Assembly: GCA_021846225.1 (NCBI GenBank)
Contig: JAJZCG010000005.1
Span: forward strand, 1-51,760
DNA length: 51,760 nt
Reading direction: 5' to 3'
Origin: Pseudomonadota bacterium
Lineage (GTDB): Bacteria; Pseudomonadota; Alphaproteobacteria; Acetobacterales; Acetobacteraceae
In this document: piece by piece, positions 9,108 to 17,003 of the stretch
Numbering within the stretch: the first letter of the stretch is position 1
Layout: each line of letters begins with the position of its first letter
Program-made: the position numbers and the translations under genes
The notes under the pieces: model-generated
Seen by the model: the letters and a program-made list of their open reading frames with translations, nothing else
What the model was told of the DNA's origin: nothing
Database searches by the model: none

Positions 9108-9593
9108 GTGACCATTCAGCAGAAGCTACATGAAGTGACCACCGGGCCGATCATCGGCTCGAACAAAATCTATTCCGCGCCTCAGCAAAGGCCCGATATT
9201 CTGGTGCCGTTCCGCGAAATCGCGCTGCACCCGAGCGCCAACGAGCCGCCGTTGCGGCTCTACGACACCTCCGGCCCCTATACTGAAGATGCGGCAAAAA
9301 TTGACCTGACGGCAGGCCTGCCCAAACCCCGCGCCGGATGGATTGCCGCACGCGGCTATGCCGCCGCCGCCGGGCGGGAGGTGAAGCCCGAGGACAATGG
9401 TTTTACCCCCGTTGACCGGCTGGTGCCGCTCTGCCCGGCGCCGCACCGGATTCATGTGGCGCGCGATAGCCAGACGGTCACGCAATATGAATTCGCGCGC
9501 GCAGGGATCGTCACCGAGGAGATGATCTATGTCGCGCACCGGGAAAATCTCGGGCGCTACGCCGCGCATGAGCAGGCGGCGGCGGCGGCGCGC
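9108..9593 (+). pseudogene. thiC: thiC, 5' fragment only
   Basis: The N-terminal part of phosphomethylpyrimidine synthase, which makes the thiamine pyrimidine. Recognisable segments are IGSNKIY near the start, LYDTSGPYT, the GLP-RA-WIAARG stretch, then VTQYEFARAGIVTEEM and the HRENLGR block. Homology stops at about residue 160 of a roughly 600-residue family. The frame then runs through a GCG repeat into antisense metF sequence and stops at 9728. The radical-SAM barrel and the C-terminal iron-sulfur cysteines are absent, so the product cannot be active. It starts with GTG at 9108 after GGAGG. Unless another copy exists, the strain should need the pyrimidine or thiamine. Confidence 0.88.
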
Positions 9594-10192
9594 TCACGCA
9601 GGCGCAAGAATGCCTCGGGCGAGAAGAAGAACTGGGTGATGGCGCGGTCTGCCCCGGCGTCAATCTTGGCCTTGAGGTTGTCGAGGTCGGCCTGGATGCT
9701 GAGGGATTCCGGATGGCATTCAGGATAGGCCGCAACCGAAATCTCAAACGGGGCAACGGCTTTCAGCCCCGCGGTCAGCTCCGTGGCGTTGGCAAAGCCC
9801 TCCGGGTGCGGGGTGAAGCGCTGGCCCGCCTGCGGCGGGTCGCCGCGCAGGGCGACGATGTGGCGGATTCCCGCTGCCCAGTAGCTCTGCGCGATCTCCA
9901 GCACCTCGCGCTTGCTGGCCCCCACGCAGGTGAGATGCGCCGCCGCCGGAATCGGGGTTTCATGCGCGATTCGGGTAACCGTGGCATGGGTGCGCTCGCG
10001 CGTGGAGCCATCCGCGCCATAGGTCACGGAGACAAAACGCGGGCCGAGCGGCGCCAAGCTTTGTACGGTCTCCCATAAGGCGGCATCCATTTTATCGGTT
10101 TTTGGCGGGAAAAACTCGAAGGAAACCTCGATGTCCCCCGCGGCGTGAGCAAAAGCAGGGGCGTCCTGGCGCATCGGAGAGAGCGAATTCAT
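9557..10192 (-). pseudogene. metF: metF, truncated at the 3' end
   Basis: 5,10-methylenetetrahydrofolate reductase, which supplies methyl-THF for methionine synthesis. The first 200 or so residues are clear: SFEFFPPKT near 25, FVSVTYGADG, LTCVGAS, ALRGDPP, AYPECHPES and ITQFFFSPEAF. A full protein is about 290-300 residues. Here it ends at 211, with the last residues being a poly-Ala tract and thiC antisense sequence, so the C-terminal strands and helices of the barrel are gone. Its ATG overlaps the stop of the upstream ArsR-methyltransferase gene (ATGA), the normal alphaproteobacterial arrangement. Function is probably lost or severely damaged. Confidence 0.88.
9575..9593. repeat. GCG-repeat junction joining thiC and metF remnants
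   Basis: A GGC/GCG run at the exact point where ThiC homology (plus strand) ends and MetF homology (minus strand) ends. It reads as poly-Ala in both frames. Such a low-complexity tract could have supplied microhomology for a deletion between the two convergent genes, or could mark an assembly join. Confidence 0.7.
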
Positions 10193-11151
10193 GCGGCAAT
10201 GTCTTTCATATCAGCCAGGGCGGGGCGCTGGCCCAGCCAGAGTTTCACGGTTAATTCGCCACCCGCGAGCGGCTGGGGCGGCATGGTCTCAAGTCCAGCG
10301 CCGGCGAACCAACCGGCGATCTGCGCATCGGTGAAGCCCAGCCTGGCGTGCGCGTGGCGGGTGCGCAGCTCCTCTTTCTCGTGCGGGCCAAAATCCACCA
10401 CCAGCAGCCGCCCGCCGGGGGCGAGCAGGCGCGCGGCCTCGGCAACCGCCGTTTCGGGCTGCTGGGCGTAGTGCAGCACCTGGTGGATGATCACGGTATC
10501 GGCGCAGGCGCCCGGCAGCGGCAGGGCATGAAAATCCCCCTGGCGCAGTTCCGCTCGTTCCAGCCCGGCGCGGGCCAGCTTGGCACGGGCGAGGCGCAGC
10601 ATCTCGGGGCTGCGGTCTATCCCGATGACGCTGCGCGCCGTCTCCCCGAAAAGCTCGATCATCCGCCCGGTGCCGGTGCCGATATCAACCAGCCGGCCGA
10701 TGGGCGCGGCGCTCAGCGTGGCGCGGATCGCCGCTTCAACCTGGCTCTCCGCCACATGCAGGGAGCGCATTTCGTCCCATTCGGCGGCATGGGCGTTGAA
10801 ATATTCCGCCGCGGCGCGGGCGCGCTCGCCCCGCACGGCGGCGAGGCGGGCCATATCCGCAACCGCCCGGTCATCGCCCGCTTCCAGCCCGCTCCAGTTG
10901 TCGATGGCCGCCAGCAATGGCGCCATCCGCGCCGCATCGCCCAGGCTGAGAAAAACCCAGCTCCCCTCCTTGCGCCGCCGCGCGATCCCGGCATCGGCCA
11001 GGATTTTCACATGCCGCGAGACGCGTGGCTGGCTCTGCCCCAGCACCTGCGCAAGCTCACCGATGGAAAGTTCCATCGCCCGCAGCAGGGCCAGCATCCG
11101 CAGCCGCGTGGGGTCGGCCAGGGCACGGAAAATTTCAAGCGCATCGTTCAT
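10189..11151 (-). CDS. ArsR-type regulator fused to a SAM-dependent methyltransferase
   Basis: A 320-residue two-domain protein. Residues 1-80 are an ArsR winged helix (LADPTRLRMLALL, then GQSQPRVSRHVKILADAG as recognition helix) without the paired Cys of metal sensors. Residues 110-320 are a class I methyltransferase with SAM motif VDIGTGTGRM at about 155-164 and an acidic GIDRS strand after it. This fusion commonly sits directly upstream of metF in alphaproteobacteria and is thought to regulate methionine/SAM metabolism by sensing SAM or SAH through its enzyme-like domain (family knowledge plus inference). It is translationally coupled to the broken metF. A dyad just upstream suggests autoregulation. 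Confidence 0.87.
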   Translation of the reverse strand: MNDALEIFRALADPTRLRMLALLRAMELSIGELAQVLGQSQPRVSRHVKILADAGIARRRKEGSWVFLSLGDAARMAPLLAAIDNWSGLEAGDDRAVADMARLAAVRGERARAAAEYFNAHAAEWDEMRSLHVAESQVEAAIRATLSAAPIGRLVDIGTGTGRMIELFGETARSVIGIDRSPEMLRLARAKLARAGLERAELRQGDFHALPLPGACADTVIIHQVLHYAQQPETAVAEAARLLAPGGRLLVVDFGPHEKEELRTRHAHARLGFTDAQIAGWFAGAGLETMPPQPLAGGELTVKLWLGQRPALADMKDIAA

Positions 11152-11161
11152 TGTAGTTACA

Positions 11162-11183
11162 GATATAAAGATATGCTTATGTC
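11162..11183. promoter_or_regulatory. Candidate operator of the ArsR-methyltransferase regulator
   Basis: GATATAAAG-ATATG-CTTATGTC is an imperfect inverted repeat 11 bp before the regulator's start codon. It fits the AT-rich dyads bound by ArsR proteins and would cover the promoter or ribosome site of its own operon. No Shine-Dalgarno is seen there, so the dyad may set expression. Confidence 0.5.
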
Positions 11184-11509
11184 TTTGTCAACGCGTTCAG
11201 GCGCCGCTCCGCCTTGGCGGCCGCGTGGCGGTTTTATAGAGGCGCCACACCACGTCCCGAGCAGCGCCGTGCCGCCAATTATTATAAAACCGTTGGGATT
11301 GGCGGCTTGCTGGTTTTAGTTTTGGCGCGAATTTCCTGGCCGGGCCGCGATTTTACTTGGTTTGAAAGAGATATTGCGATCTCAGCGCGGTGGTGACGGC
11401 GGCATTACCATTTTTTTAGCAGGTTTCGCGGCCCTGGCCACGCCGGTTTTATGCGTTTACAAATTCGGTCAGCGGAATACTGAAGGGTAAACTGGCGTGA
11501 TCAACCTGC
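11184..11509. other. Intergenic region between the regulator and the RND genes
   Basis: About 325 bp between divergent genes. Frames here have no family features. Beyond the operator described separately I see no convincing promoter, hairpin or RNA. The adaptor gene at its right end lacks a strong ribosome site. Confidence 0.5.
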
Positions 11510-12559
11510 ATGGATAAAACCCTGAAGCCGCGCCGGCTCTACAGTGCCGTTCTTTGCGCCGTGCTGGCCGCCCTCGCGGGTGGCGCCGCGCTGGCCGCTC
11601 CCGCCAGCGTGGACTGGGTGGCAGCGCAATCGGCGCCGCAGACACCCGAAATTTCAGCCTTCGCCAGTGAGCAGCCGGGCGGGGTTTTCACGGTCACCTC
11701 CGTTCAGCCCGGGGTTGTTTCCGGGCTTGCCGTGCTGCCCGGCCAGAGGGTCGCGCCGGGGCAGGTCATCGCCCGGCTGGGTGGCCCGCAGGTTGCCGCC
11801 GCCCTGGCCCAGGCGCAAGGCGCGCTGGTGGATGCCACGGCCGCGCGGGATGCGGCGGCCATATCCCTGGCGGCGGAACAGCAGAAGCTGCAACAGCACC
11901 TCTCCACCCGCCAGCTGGTCGCGCAGGCCAGGGCCGCGCTCGCCATCGCAACGGCGCGCCGCGCAACGGCGGCGGCGGATTTAACGGCGCTGCGGCACGC
12001 GGTGGTTTTGCGCAGCCCGCTGGCGGGCGTGGTGCAGAGCGTACCGGCCGTCAGCGGTGGGTTTCTGGCGGCGGGGCAGGTTGCCGCCACCATACAGCCC
12101 GCAGCGGGCAACTGGCTCCGCGCCGTGTTCTACAACGCCGCCGCGGCGGATATCGCCCCCGGCGCGACCGGCATGTTCACGCCCGGCAGCGGCGGCGCCC
12201 CGGTGCCGGTGCGCGTGCGTGGCGCGCTCGGCACGGCGCAGGCCGATGGCGGCCAGCCGGTGGCCTTAACGCCGGGCAGCTCCCTGGCGCCGGGCGTGTT
12301 CGGCACGGTCACGCTCACCCTGCCTGCGCGCATGGCGGCGATGGTGCCCTCCAGCGCCCTGATCCTCGACAAAGGCCAATGGTGGGTGATGCGGCACACC
12401 GCGCAGGGGGATCGTCCGGTCCGGGTTGTGCCGGGTCCGGCGCAAGGCGATGACACGGTGATAAAATCCGGCGTGCAGCCGGGCTGGGATGTGGTCGTGG
12501 TGAACGCGTATCTGCTCTACCATCGCGGCATCGCCGCCTTGTATCAGCCGCCTGATTAG
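11510..12559 (+). CDS. RND efflux periplasmic adaptor (HlyD/MFP family)
   Basis: A 349-residue membrane-fusion protein that bridges an RND permease to an outer-membrane channel. It has an N-terminal signal segment (about 1-30, Ala-rich), a first lipoyl half GVVSGLAVLPGQRVAPGQ near 68-85, a helical hairpin of Ala/Gln repeats (about 95-155), a second lipoyl half VVLRSPLAGVVQSVPAVSGG, then beta-barrel and membrane-proximal domains. The hairpin is short, typical of adaptors with reduced coiled coils. It lies 10 bp before the permease, forming a two-gene operon; no outer-membrane factor is in the window. Confidence 0.87.
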   Translation: MDKTLKPRRLYSAVLCAVLAALAGGAALAAPASVDWVAAQSAPQTPEISAFASEQPGGVFTVTSVQPGVVSGLAVLPGQRVAPGQVIARLGGPQVAAALAQAQGALVDATAARDAAAISLAAEQQKLQQHLSTRQLVAQARAALAIATARRATAAADLTALRHAVVLRSPLAGVVQSVPAVSGGFLAAGQVAATIQPAAGNWLRAVFYNAAAADIAPGATGMFTPGSGGAPVPVRVRGALGTAQADGGQPVALTPGSSLAPGVFGTVTLTLPARMAAMVPSSALILDKGQWWVMRHTAQGDRPVRVVPGPAQGDDTVIKSGVQPGWDVVVVNAYLLYHRGIAALYQPPD

Positions 12560-12569
12560 CGCCGCGCCC

Positions 12570-15500
12570 ATGATGTCTTCACTCAGCCGCGTTTTTCTGC
12601 GGCCCGCCTTGTGGATTTTGCTGTACGGCGGGATGATCGGCTACGGCGTTTACGCGCTGGTGAACATTCCGGTCGAGGTTCTGCCGGCGTTCAATTTTCC
12701 GGCGGTCAGCGTCATCACGCATCTGCCGGGCACCACGGCCACCACCATGGAAACCCTGGTTGCGACCCCGCTTGAGGGCCAGCTGCTCGGCCTGCCGGAC
12801 GTAACACAGGTGCGCTCGGCCATCGGCGATGGGGTGGTTGAAACCGATTTGCGCTTCCGCGCGGGGACCGACCCCAACGCCGATCTCCAGGCCGTCAACG
12901 GCGCGATCGACCGGGTGCGCGCCAGCCTGCCGCCCGCCGCCAAGCCTTTGTCCGAGATCATGGGCAATGCGATCAACGAGGTGGCTGATTACGCGCTGCA
13001 AATCCCCGCCGGGGTGCCCCATGAGGAGGTTGCCCGCGTGGTCGCCGCCACCATCGTCCCCGCCTTGCGCGCGATACCGGGCGTGCAGCTGGTTGATAGC
13101 GCCGGCATCGGCGATGCGGCGCTCTGGGTGCAGCCAAACCCCGGCGCCCTTCGCCAGGCGCATATCCCGGTGAGCGCGCTCACCGCCGCGCTGGCCGGGC
13201 AGGTGAGCCTGGCGCCCGGCGGGTATCTCACGCTCGGGCATCAGGACTCGTTGATCGAGCTGCACAACCTGCCCACGCGCATTGCCGATTTAAACGCAAC
13301 GCCGGTCGCCGGGCCAAACGGGCCGGTGGCGCTGGGCAGCCTGGCGCGCATCATCCATGCCACGCTGCCCACCCATCAGCGCGAATTGCTCGACGGCCAG
13401 CCAAGCATCGCGCTGACGATTTTCAAGCAGCAAGGCGCCTCCACTTTGCCGGTCACGCAAGCCATCGCCCGCAGGCTGGCGGCGTTGCGCGGCCAGCTGC
13501 CGCCCGGCGTGCGGTTCATCCGCATTTATGACCAAGGGCATCTGGTGCATGCGGTGGGGGCGGATCTGCGGCGCAACCTCATCATCGGCGGCGTGCTGGC
13601 GATTGCGGTGATGCTCTTCGTGCTGGGCGCGCGCAGCGGCGCGTGGCTGCTGGCGTTGAGCATCCCGGTCTCGCTGCTGCTGGGCATTGCCGGGCTGTAT
13701 GCCGCCGGGCAGAGCCTTAATCTGATGACGCTGGGCGCGATCACCGTGGCGCTGGGGCTGGTGGCCGATGACGCGATCATCGTGCTGGAGAGCATCTGCC
13801 ACCGCTGGGAGGCGGGCGATGCCCCCGCCGCCGGTGTGTTGCGCGGCCTGCGCGACATCGCGGCGCCGGACATCATCGGCACGCTCACCACCATCCTGGT
13901 GTTCGTCCCCTTGCTGTTCACCGGCGGGCTGGCCGGGCTGTTTTTCATCCCCTTCGCTTTGGGCATGGTGTTCTCCCTGCTGGCCTCGCTGCTGGTCTCG
14001 CTCACGCTCATCCCGCTCGGCCTCAGCCTGGTGCGCCATGGCGGGGCCATCCCGCGGCCCTCGCGGCGCAGCGAGCAACTCCTGGCCGCATTGCGGCGCC
14101 ACAACCGCCGCCTGTTCAACTTCGTGCTGCGCCACCCGCGCTGGAGCATCGGCGGCTGTTTCGTGCTGCTGCTGCTCAGCCTGGCGGCGATGAGCCTGGT
14201 CTCGGTGAACATTCTCCCCTTGCCGAACGAGGGCGTGCTGCTGGAATCCTTCACCCTGCCGCCCGGCACCGCGCTGCTGGACACGCAGGCGGCGGTCAAT
14301 TCAATCGTCACCCGCATCAATGCCGACCCCGCGGTGGCCCACAGCCTGGCGCGCATCGGTTCGGCCGCGGGCAGCAACTACACCGAGCCCGCCTACGCCG
14401 GAGAGATCGAGATTCTGCTGAAACCCGGCGCCGGGGCGAACAGCCTGGATGCGATTGCCGCCCGGATTCTGGCCGCGAGCCAGACCCCTTCGGTGCAGCT
14501 CGGGGTGGACACGCCGACAGTCGAGCGCCTGGGCGAGAGCCTCTCGGGCCTGCCGCAACCTTTTGAAATCCAGTTGTACGGCACGCAATTCGCTGAGATG
14601 ACCACGCTGGCGAATGAGATCACCGCCCGGCTGGACAAGGTGAACGGCCTCTCCGGCGTGTTCAATAACGACGGCTACCCCGAAACGCAGATCAACGTGC
14701 AGCCGCGCCCCGCCGCCCTGGCCGCGGCCGGCCTCACGCCCGCGCAGTTGAGCCACGAGCTGGCTGCCCTGCTGGCCGGGCAGGTGGTGGCGCGCGTGCC
14801 GGATGGCAACGTCGCACTGCCGGTTTATATCCGCCTGCCCGATCCGGCGGCATTTTCCCTCGATGACCTGGCCGCCCTGCCTGTTGGCAACCAGAGCGGC
14901 ACGCCGCTCGGCCAGCTCGCCAGCATCAGCCTCGTCACCAGCCCCAACCAGTTCCACCATATCGACGGGGCGCGCGCCTTCGATATTCTGGCAACCCCCA
15001 CCACCGCGCCGGGGAGCGCCATCGCCGCCGCCAAACGGGCGCTGGCCAGCCTGAAGCTGCCGCCTGACTACCGCATCGCCTTTGGCGGGTTGTACCCCAT
15101 GCTGGAGAGGGCCGTTCTCGGCCTGGGCATCGCATCGCTTGCCGCGGTCATCCTCATGGCCGGCGTGCTGGTGCTGCGCTTTGGCGGCCGGCGCGCGCCG
15201 GGATTGCTGATGATGCAGATTCCCCTGGCGATGACCGGCGGCGCGCTGGCCCTGGCGGCCAGCGGGCTGGGGCTGAACGGCATCGGCCTGGTCGGCTTCC
15301 TCACCCTGGTGGGGGTCAGCCTGAACCACGGCATCGTGCTGCTTGACCGCGCCCAGCAAAACGAGAACGCCGGGCTGGCCCCGGCGCAGGCCATGGAGGA
15401 AGCGCTGAATGTGCGCTTCCGCCCGATTTTCCTCACCACCGTCGTCGCCGTGCTGGGCATGCTGCCCACCGCTCTGGGGTTTGGCGCGGGCGCCGCGCCC

Positions 15501-15602
15501 GAGCAGGGGCTGGCCATCGTCATCGCGGGCGGCATCGTCTGGAGCGCGCTGCTCAGCACCAACCTGATCCCGGCATTATACATTCGCTACCGCGGCAAAT
15601 AA
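12570..15602 (+). CDS. RND multidrug or metal efflux permease (AcrB/MdtB-like)
   Basis: A 1010-residue proton-driven RND pump. The N-terminal helix is at about 12-30, followed by the VEVLPAFNFPAVSV porter start. There is a six-helix cluster from about 335 and a second half starting near 525 with the same layout. Helix 4 carries GLVADDAIIVLE, the Asp-Asp pair of the proton relay seen in HAE-type drug pumps, whereas heavy-metal pumps of the CusA type lack the double Asp. The C-terminal half repeats with GVSLNHGIVLLD. The start at 12570 or 12573 cannot be separated. Substrates are unknown. Confidence 0.9.
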   Translation: MMSSLSRVFLRPALWILLYGGMIGYGVYALVNIPVEVLPAFNFPAVSVITHLPGTTATTMETLVATPLEGQLLGLPDVTQVRSAIGDGVVETDLRFRAGTDPNADLQAVNGAIDRVRASLPPAAKPLSEIMGNAINEVADYALQIPAGVPHEEVARVVAATIVPALRAIPGVQLVDSAGIGDAALWVQPNPGALRQAHIPVSALTAALAGQVSLAPGGYLTLGHQDSLIELHNLPTRIADLNATPVAGPNGPVALGSLARIIHATLPTHQRELLDGQPSIALTIFKQQGASTLPVTQAIARRLAALRGQLPPGVRFIRIYDQGHLVHAVGADLRRNLIIGGVLAIAVMLFVLGARSGAWLLALSIPVSLLLGIAGLYAAGQSLNLMTLGAITVALGLVADDAIIVLESICHRWEAGDAPAAGVLRGLRDIAAPDIIGTLTTILVFVPLLFTGGLAGLFFIPFALGMVFSLLASLLVSLTLIPLGLSLVRHGGAIPRPSRRSEQLLAALRRHNRRLFNFVLRHPRWSIGGCFVLLLLSLAAMSLVSVNILPLPNEGVLLESFTLPPGTALLDTQAAVNSIVTRINADPAVAHSLARIGSAAGSNYTEPAYAGEIEILLKPGAGANSLDAIAARILAASQTPSVQLGVDTPTVERLGESLSGLPQPFEIQLYGTQFAEMTTLANEITARLDKVNGLSGVFNNDGYPETQINVQPRPAALAAAGLTPAQLSHELAALLAGQVVARVPDGNVALPVYIRLPDPAAFSLDDLAALPVGNQSGTPLGQLASISLVTSPNQFHHIDGARAFDILATPTTAPGSAIAAAKRALASLKLPPDYRIAFGGLYPMLERAVLGLGIASLAAVILMAGVLVLRFGGRRAPGLLMMQIPLAMTGGALALAASGLGLNGIGLVGFLTLVGVSLNHGIVLLDRAQQNENAGLAPAQAMEEALNVRFRPIFLTTVVAVLGMLPTALGFGAGAAPEQGLAIVIAGGIVWSALLSTNLIPALYIRYRGK

Positions 15603-15611
15603 GCGCCGGGC

Positions 15612-15635
15612 ATGGCCGGTTTTTACACCGGCCAT
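15612..15635. terminator. Hairpin between convergent RND and aminotransferase genes
   Basis: ATGGCCGGT, loop TTTTAC, ACCGGCCAT: a perfect 9-bp stem 10 bp after the RND stop and 17 bp from the aminotransferase stop. No T-run follows on either strand, so it may be a bidirectional transcript end of the non-canonical GC-stem type. Confidence 0.5.
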
Positions 15636-15651
15636 CTCTCAACGGCTTCGC

Positions 15652-16953
15652 TCAGGCGTGGCGCAGCGCGTATTCCAGGGTATCGAGCGCCTCGGCGAAC
15701 ACGCTGTCCTGGATCGTCAGCGGGTAGAGGAAGCGGATGACATTGTTGTAAACGCCGCAGACCAGCAGAATCAGCCCGCGCTGCTGCGCGATGGCCTGCA
15801 CCTTTTTCACGAACGCCGCCTGCGGCTCGCCATCCTTGGGGTTGATGAACTCGGCCGCCACCATGCTGCCGGGCCCGCGCACATCGGCGATGAAGGGCAC
15901 CGCCTCGCGCAACGTGTTCAGCCGGGCTTTCAGCCGCTCGCCCAGCACCGTGGCGCGCTGCTCCAGCTTCTCATCCTCGATGATCTCGAGCACCGCATGC
16001 GCCGCGGCCACGGCCAGCGGATTGCCCGCATAGGTGCCGCCCAGCCCGCCGGGGGCAGCGGCATCCATCAGCTCGGCCCGGCCCACCACACCGGCCAGCG
16101 GCAACCCGGCGGCGATGCTCTTGGCGAAGGTGAGCAGGTCGATGCTGACATCATGCTGCGCGGAGGCGAAGAACGTGCCGGTGCGCGCCGCGCCGCACTG
16201 GATTTCATCGGCGATCAACAGAATACCGTGCTCATCGGCAATCTCGCGCAGGCCGCGGATAAACGCCACCGGCGCCGGGTAGAACCCGCCTTCGCCCTGC
16301 ACCGGCTCATAGATGAACGCGGCGATGCGCTTGGGGTCGATGTCGCTCTTGAACAACCGGCGGACATGCGCCAGCGAATCCTCGATGCTGACCCCATGCA
16401 GCGGGTTGGGGAAGGGCGCGTGGAAGACATCGCCCGGCATTGCGCCGAAGCCGGTCTTGTAGGGAACCACCTTGCCGGTCAGCGCCATGCCGAGCAGCGT
16501 GCGGCCGTGGAAGGCGCCGTCGAACGCGATGACGCCCGAACGCCCGGTCGCCGCGCGGGCGATCTTAACGGCGTTTTCCACCGCCTCGGCGCCGGTGGTC
16601 ACCAGCATGGTCTTCTTGGCCCCGGCCCCCGGCGCGCGGCGGTTCATCTGCTCAGCGAGCGAGACATACCCCGCATAGGGCACCACCTGATACGCGGTGT
16701 GGCTGAAGCGGCCGAGCTGCTCGCTGACCGCGGCGATCACGCGGGGGTGGCAATGGCCGGTGTTGAGCACCGCGATGCCGCCCGCGAAGTCGATATAGCG
16801 GTTCCCCTCGATGTCCCAAAGCTCGGCGTTGAGCGCCCGCTCGGCGTAGAAGTTTTCCAGCACGCTCACGCCGCGCGGTGTCGCGGCCAGGCGCCGTGCC
16901 TCCCAGGCGGCATTGCTGCTGGTGGTGTCTGGTTTGGAAGCTGTATTCAACAT
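15652..16953 (-). CDS. gabT: 4-aminobutyrate/5-aminovalerate aminotransferase
   Basis: A 433-residue class III PLP aminotransferase of the GabT/DavT type, converting omega-amino acids (GABA or 5-aminovalerate) to the semialdehyde with 2-oxoglutarate as acceptor. Key features are VTTGAEAVENAVK at 118-130, the FDGAFHGRT segment, Asp249 in LIADEIQ (pyridine nitrogen) and Lys278 in TFAKSIAAG (Schiff base). The start is ATG 16953 with AGGGA upstream. The next gene upstream is an aldehyde dehydrogenase, giving the aminotransferase-dehydrogenase pair. Because glutaryl-CoA dehydrogenase lies in the same run, 5-aminovalerate to glutarate semialdehyde is as likely as GABA to succinate semialdehyde. The gene symbol reflects the family only. 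Confidence 0.85.
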   Translation of the reverse strand: MLNTASKPDTTSSNAAWEARRLAATPRGVSVLENFYAERALNAELWDIEGNRYIDFAGGIAVLNTGHCHPRVIAAVSEQLGRFSHTAYQVVPYAGYVSLAEQMNRRAPGAGAKKTMLVTTGAEAVENAVKIARAATGRSGVIAFDGAFHGRTLLGMALTGKVVPYKTGFGAMPGDVFHAPFPNPLHGVSIEDSLAHVRRLFKSDIDPKRIAAFIYEPVQGEGGFYPAPVAFIRGLREIADEHGILLIADEIQCGAARTGTFFASAQHDVSIDLLTFAKSIAAGLPLAGVVGRAELMDAAAPGGLGGTYAGNPLAVAAAHAVLEIIEDEKLEQRATVLGERLKARLNTLREAVPFIADVRGPGSMVAAEFINPKDGEPQAAFVKKVQAIAQQRGLILLVCGVYNNVIRFLYPLTIQDSVFAEALDTLEYALRHA

Positions 16954-17003
16954 GAGATATTTCCCTGGTTCTGGTGAAACTGGTTCTGGTGAAAGCCCCG
17001 CCC

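Noticed and set aside
9575-9593. A single-base error as the cause of the thiC/metF break
   Set aside because: A frameshift would leave the missing 3' sequences nearby in another frame; no ThiC or MetF C-terminal motif is present in any frame on either strand, so sequence is missing.
13290-14377. Antisense frames inside the RND permease gene
   Set aside because: They oppose a complete pump gene and show no family sequence or start signals.
15658-16977. Long open frames antisense to the aminotransferase, aldehyde dehydrogenase, CoA transferase and others (for example 15658-16977 and 19176-20702)
   Set aside because: They lie on the opposite strand of genes with complete catalytic motifs. Their His/Arg/Gln-rich composition is typical of antisense frames in GC-rich DNA.
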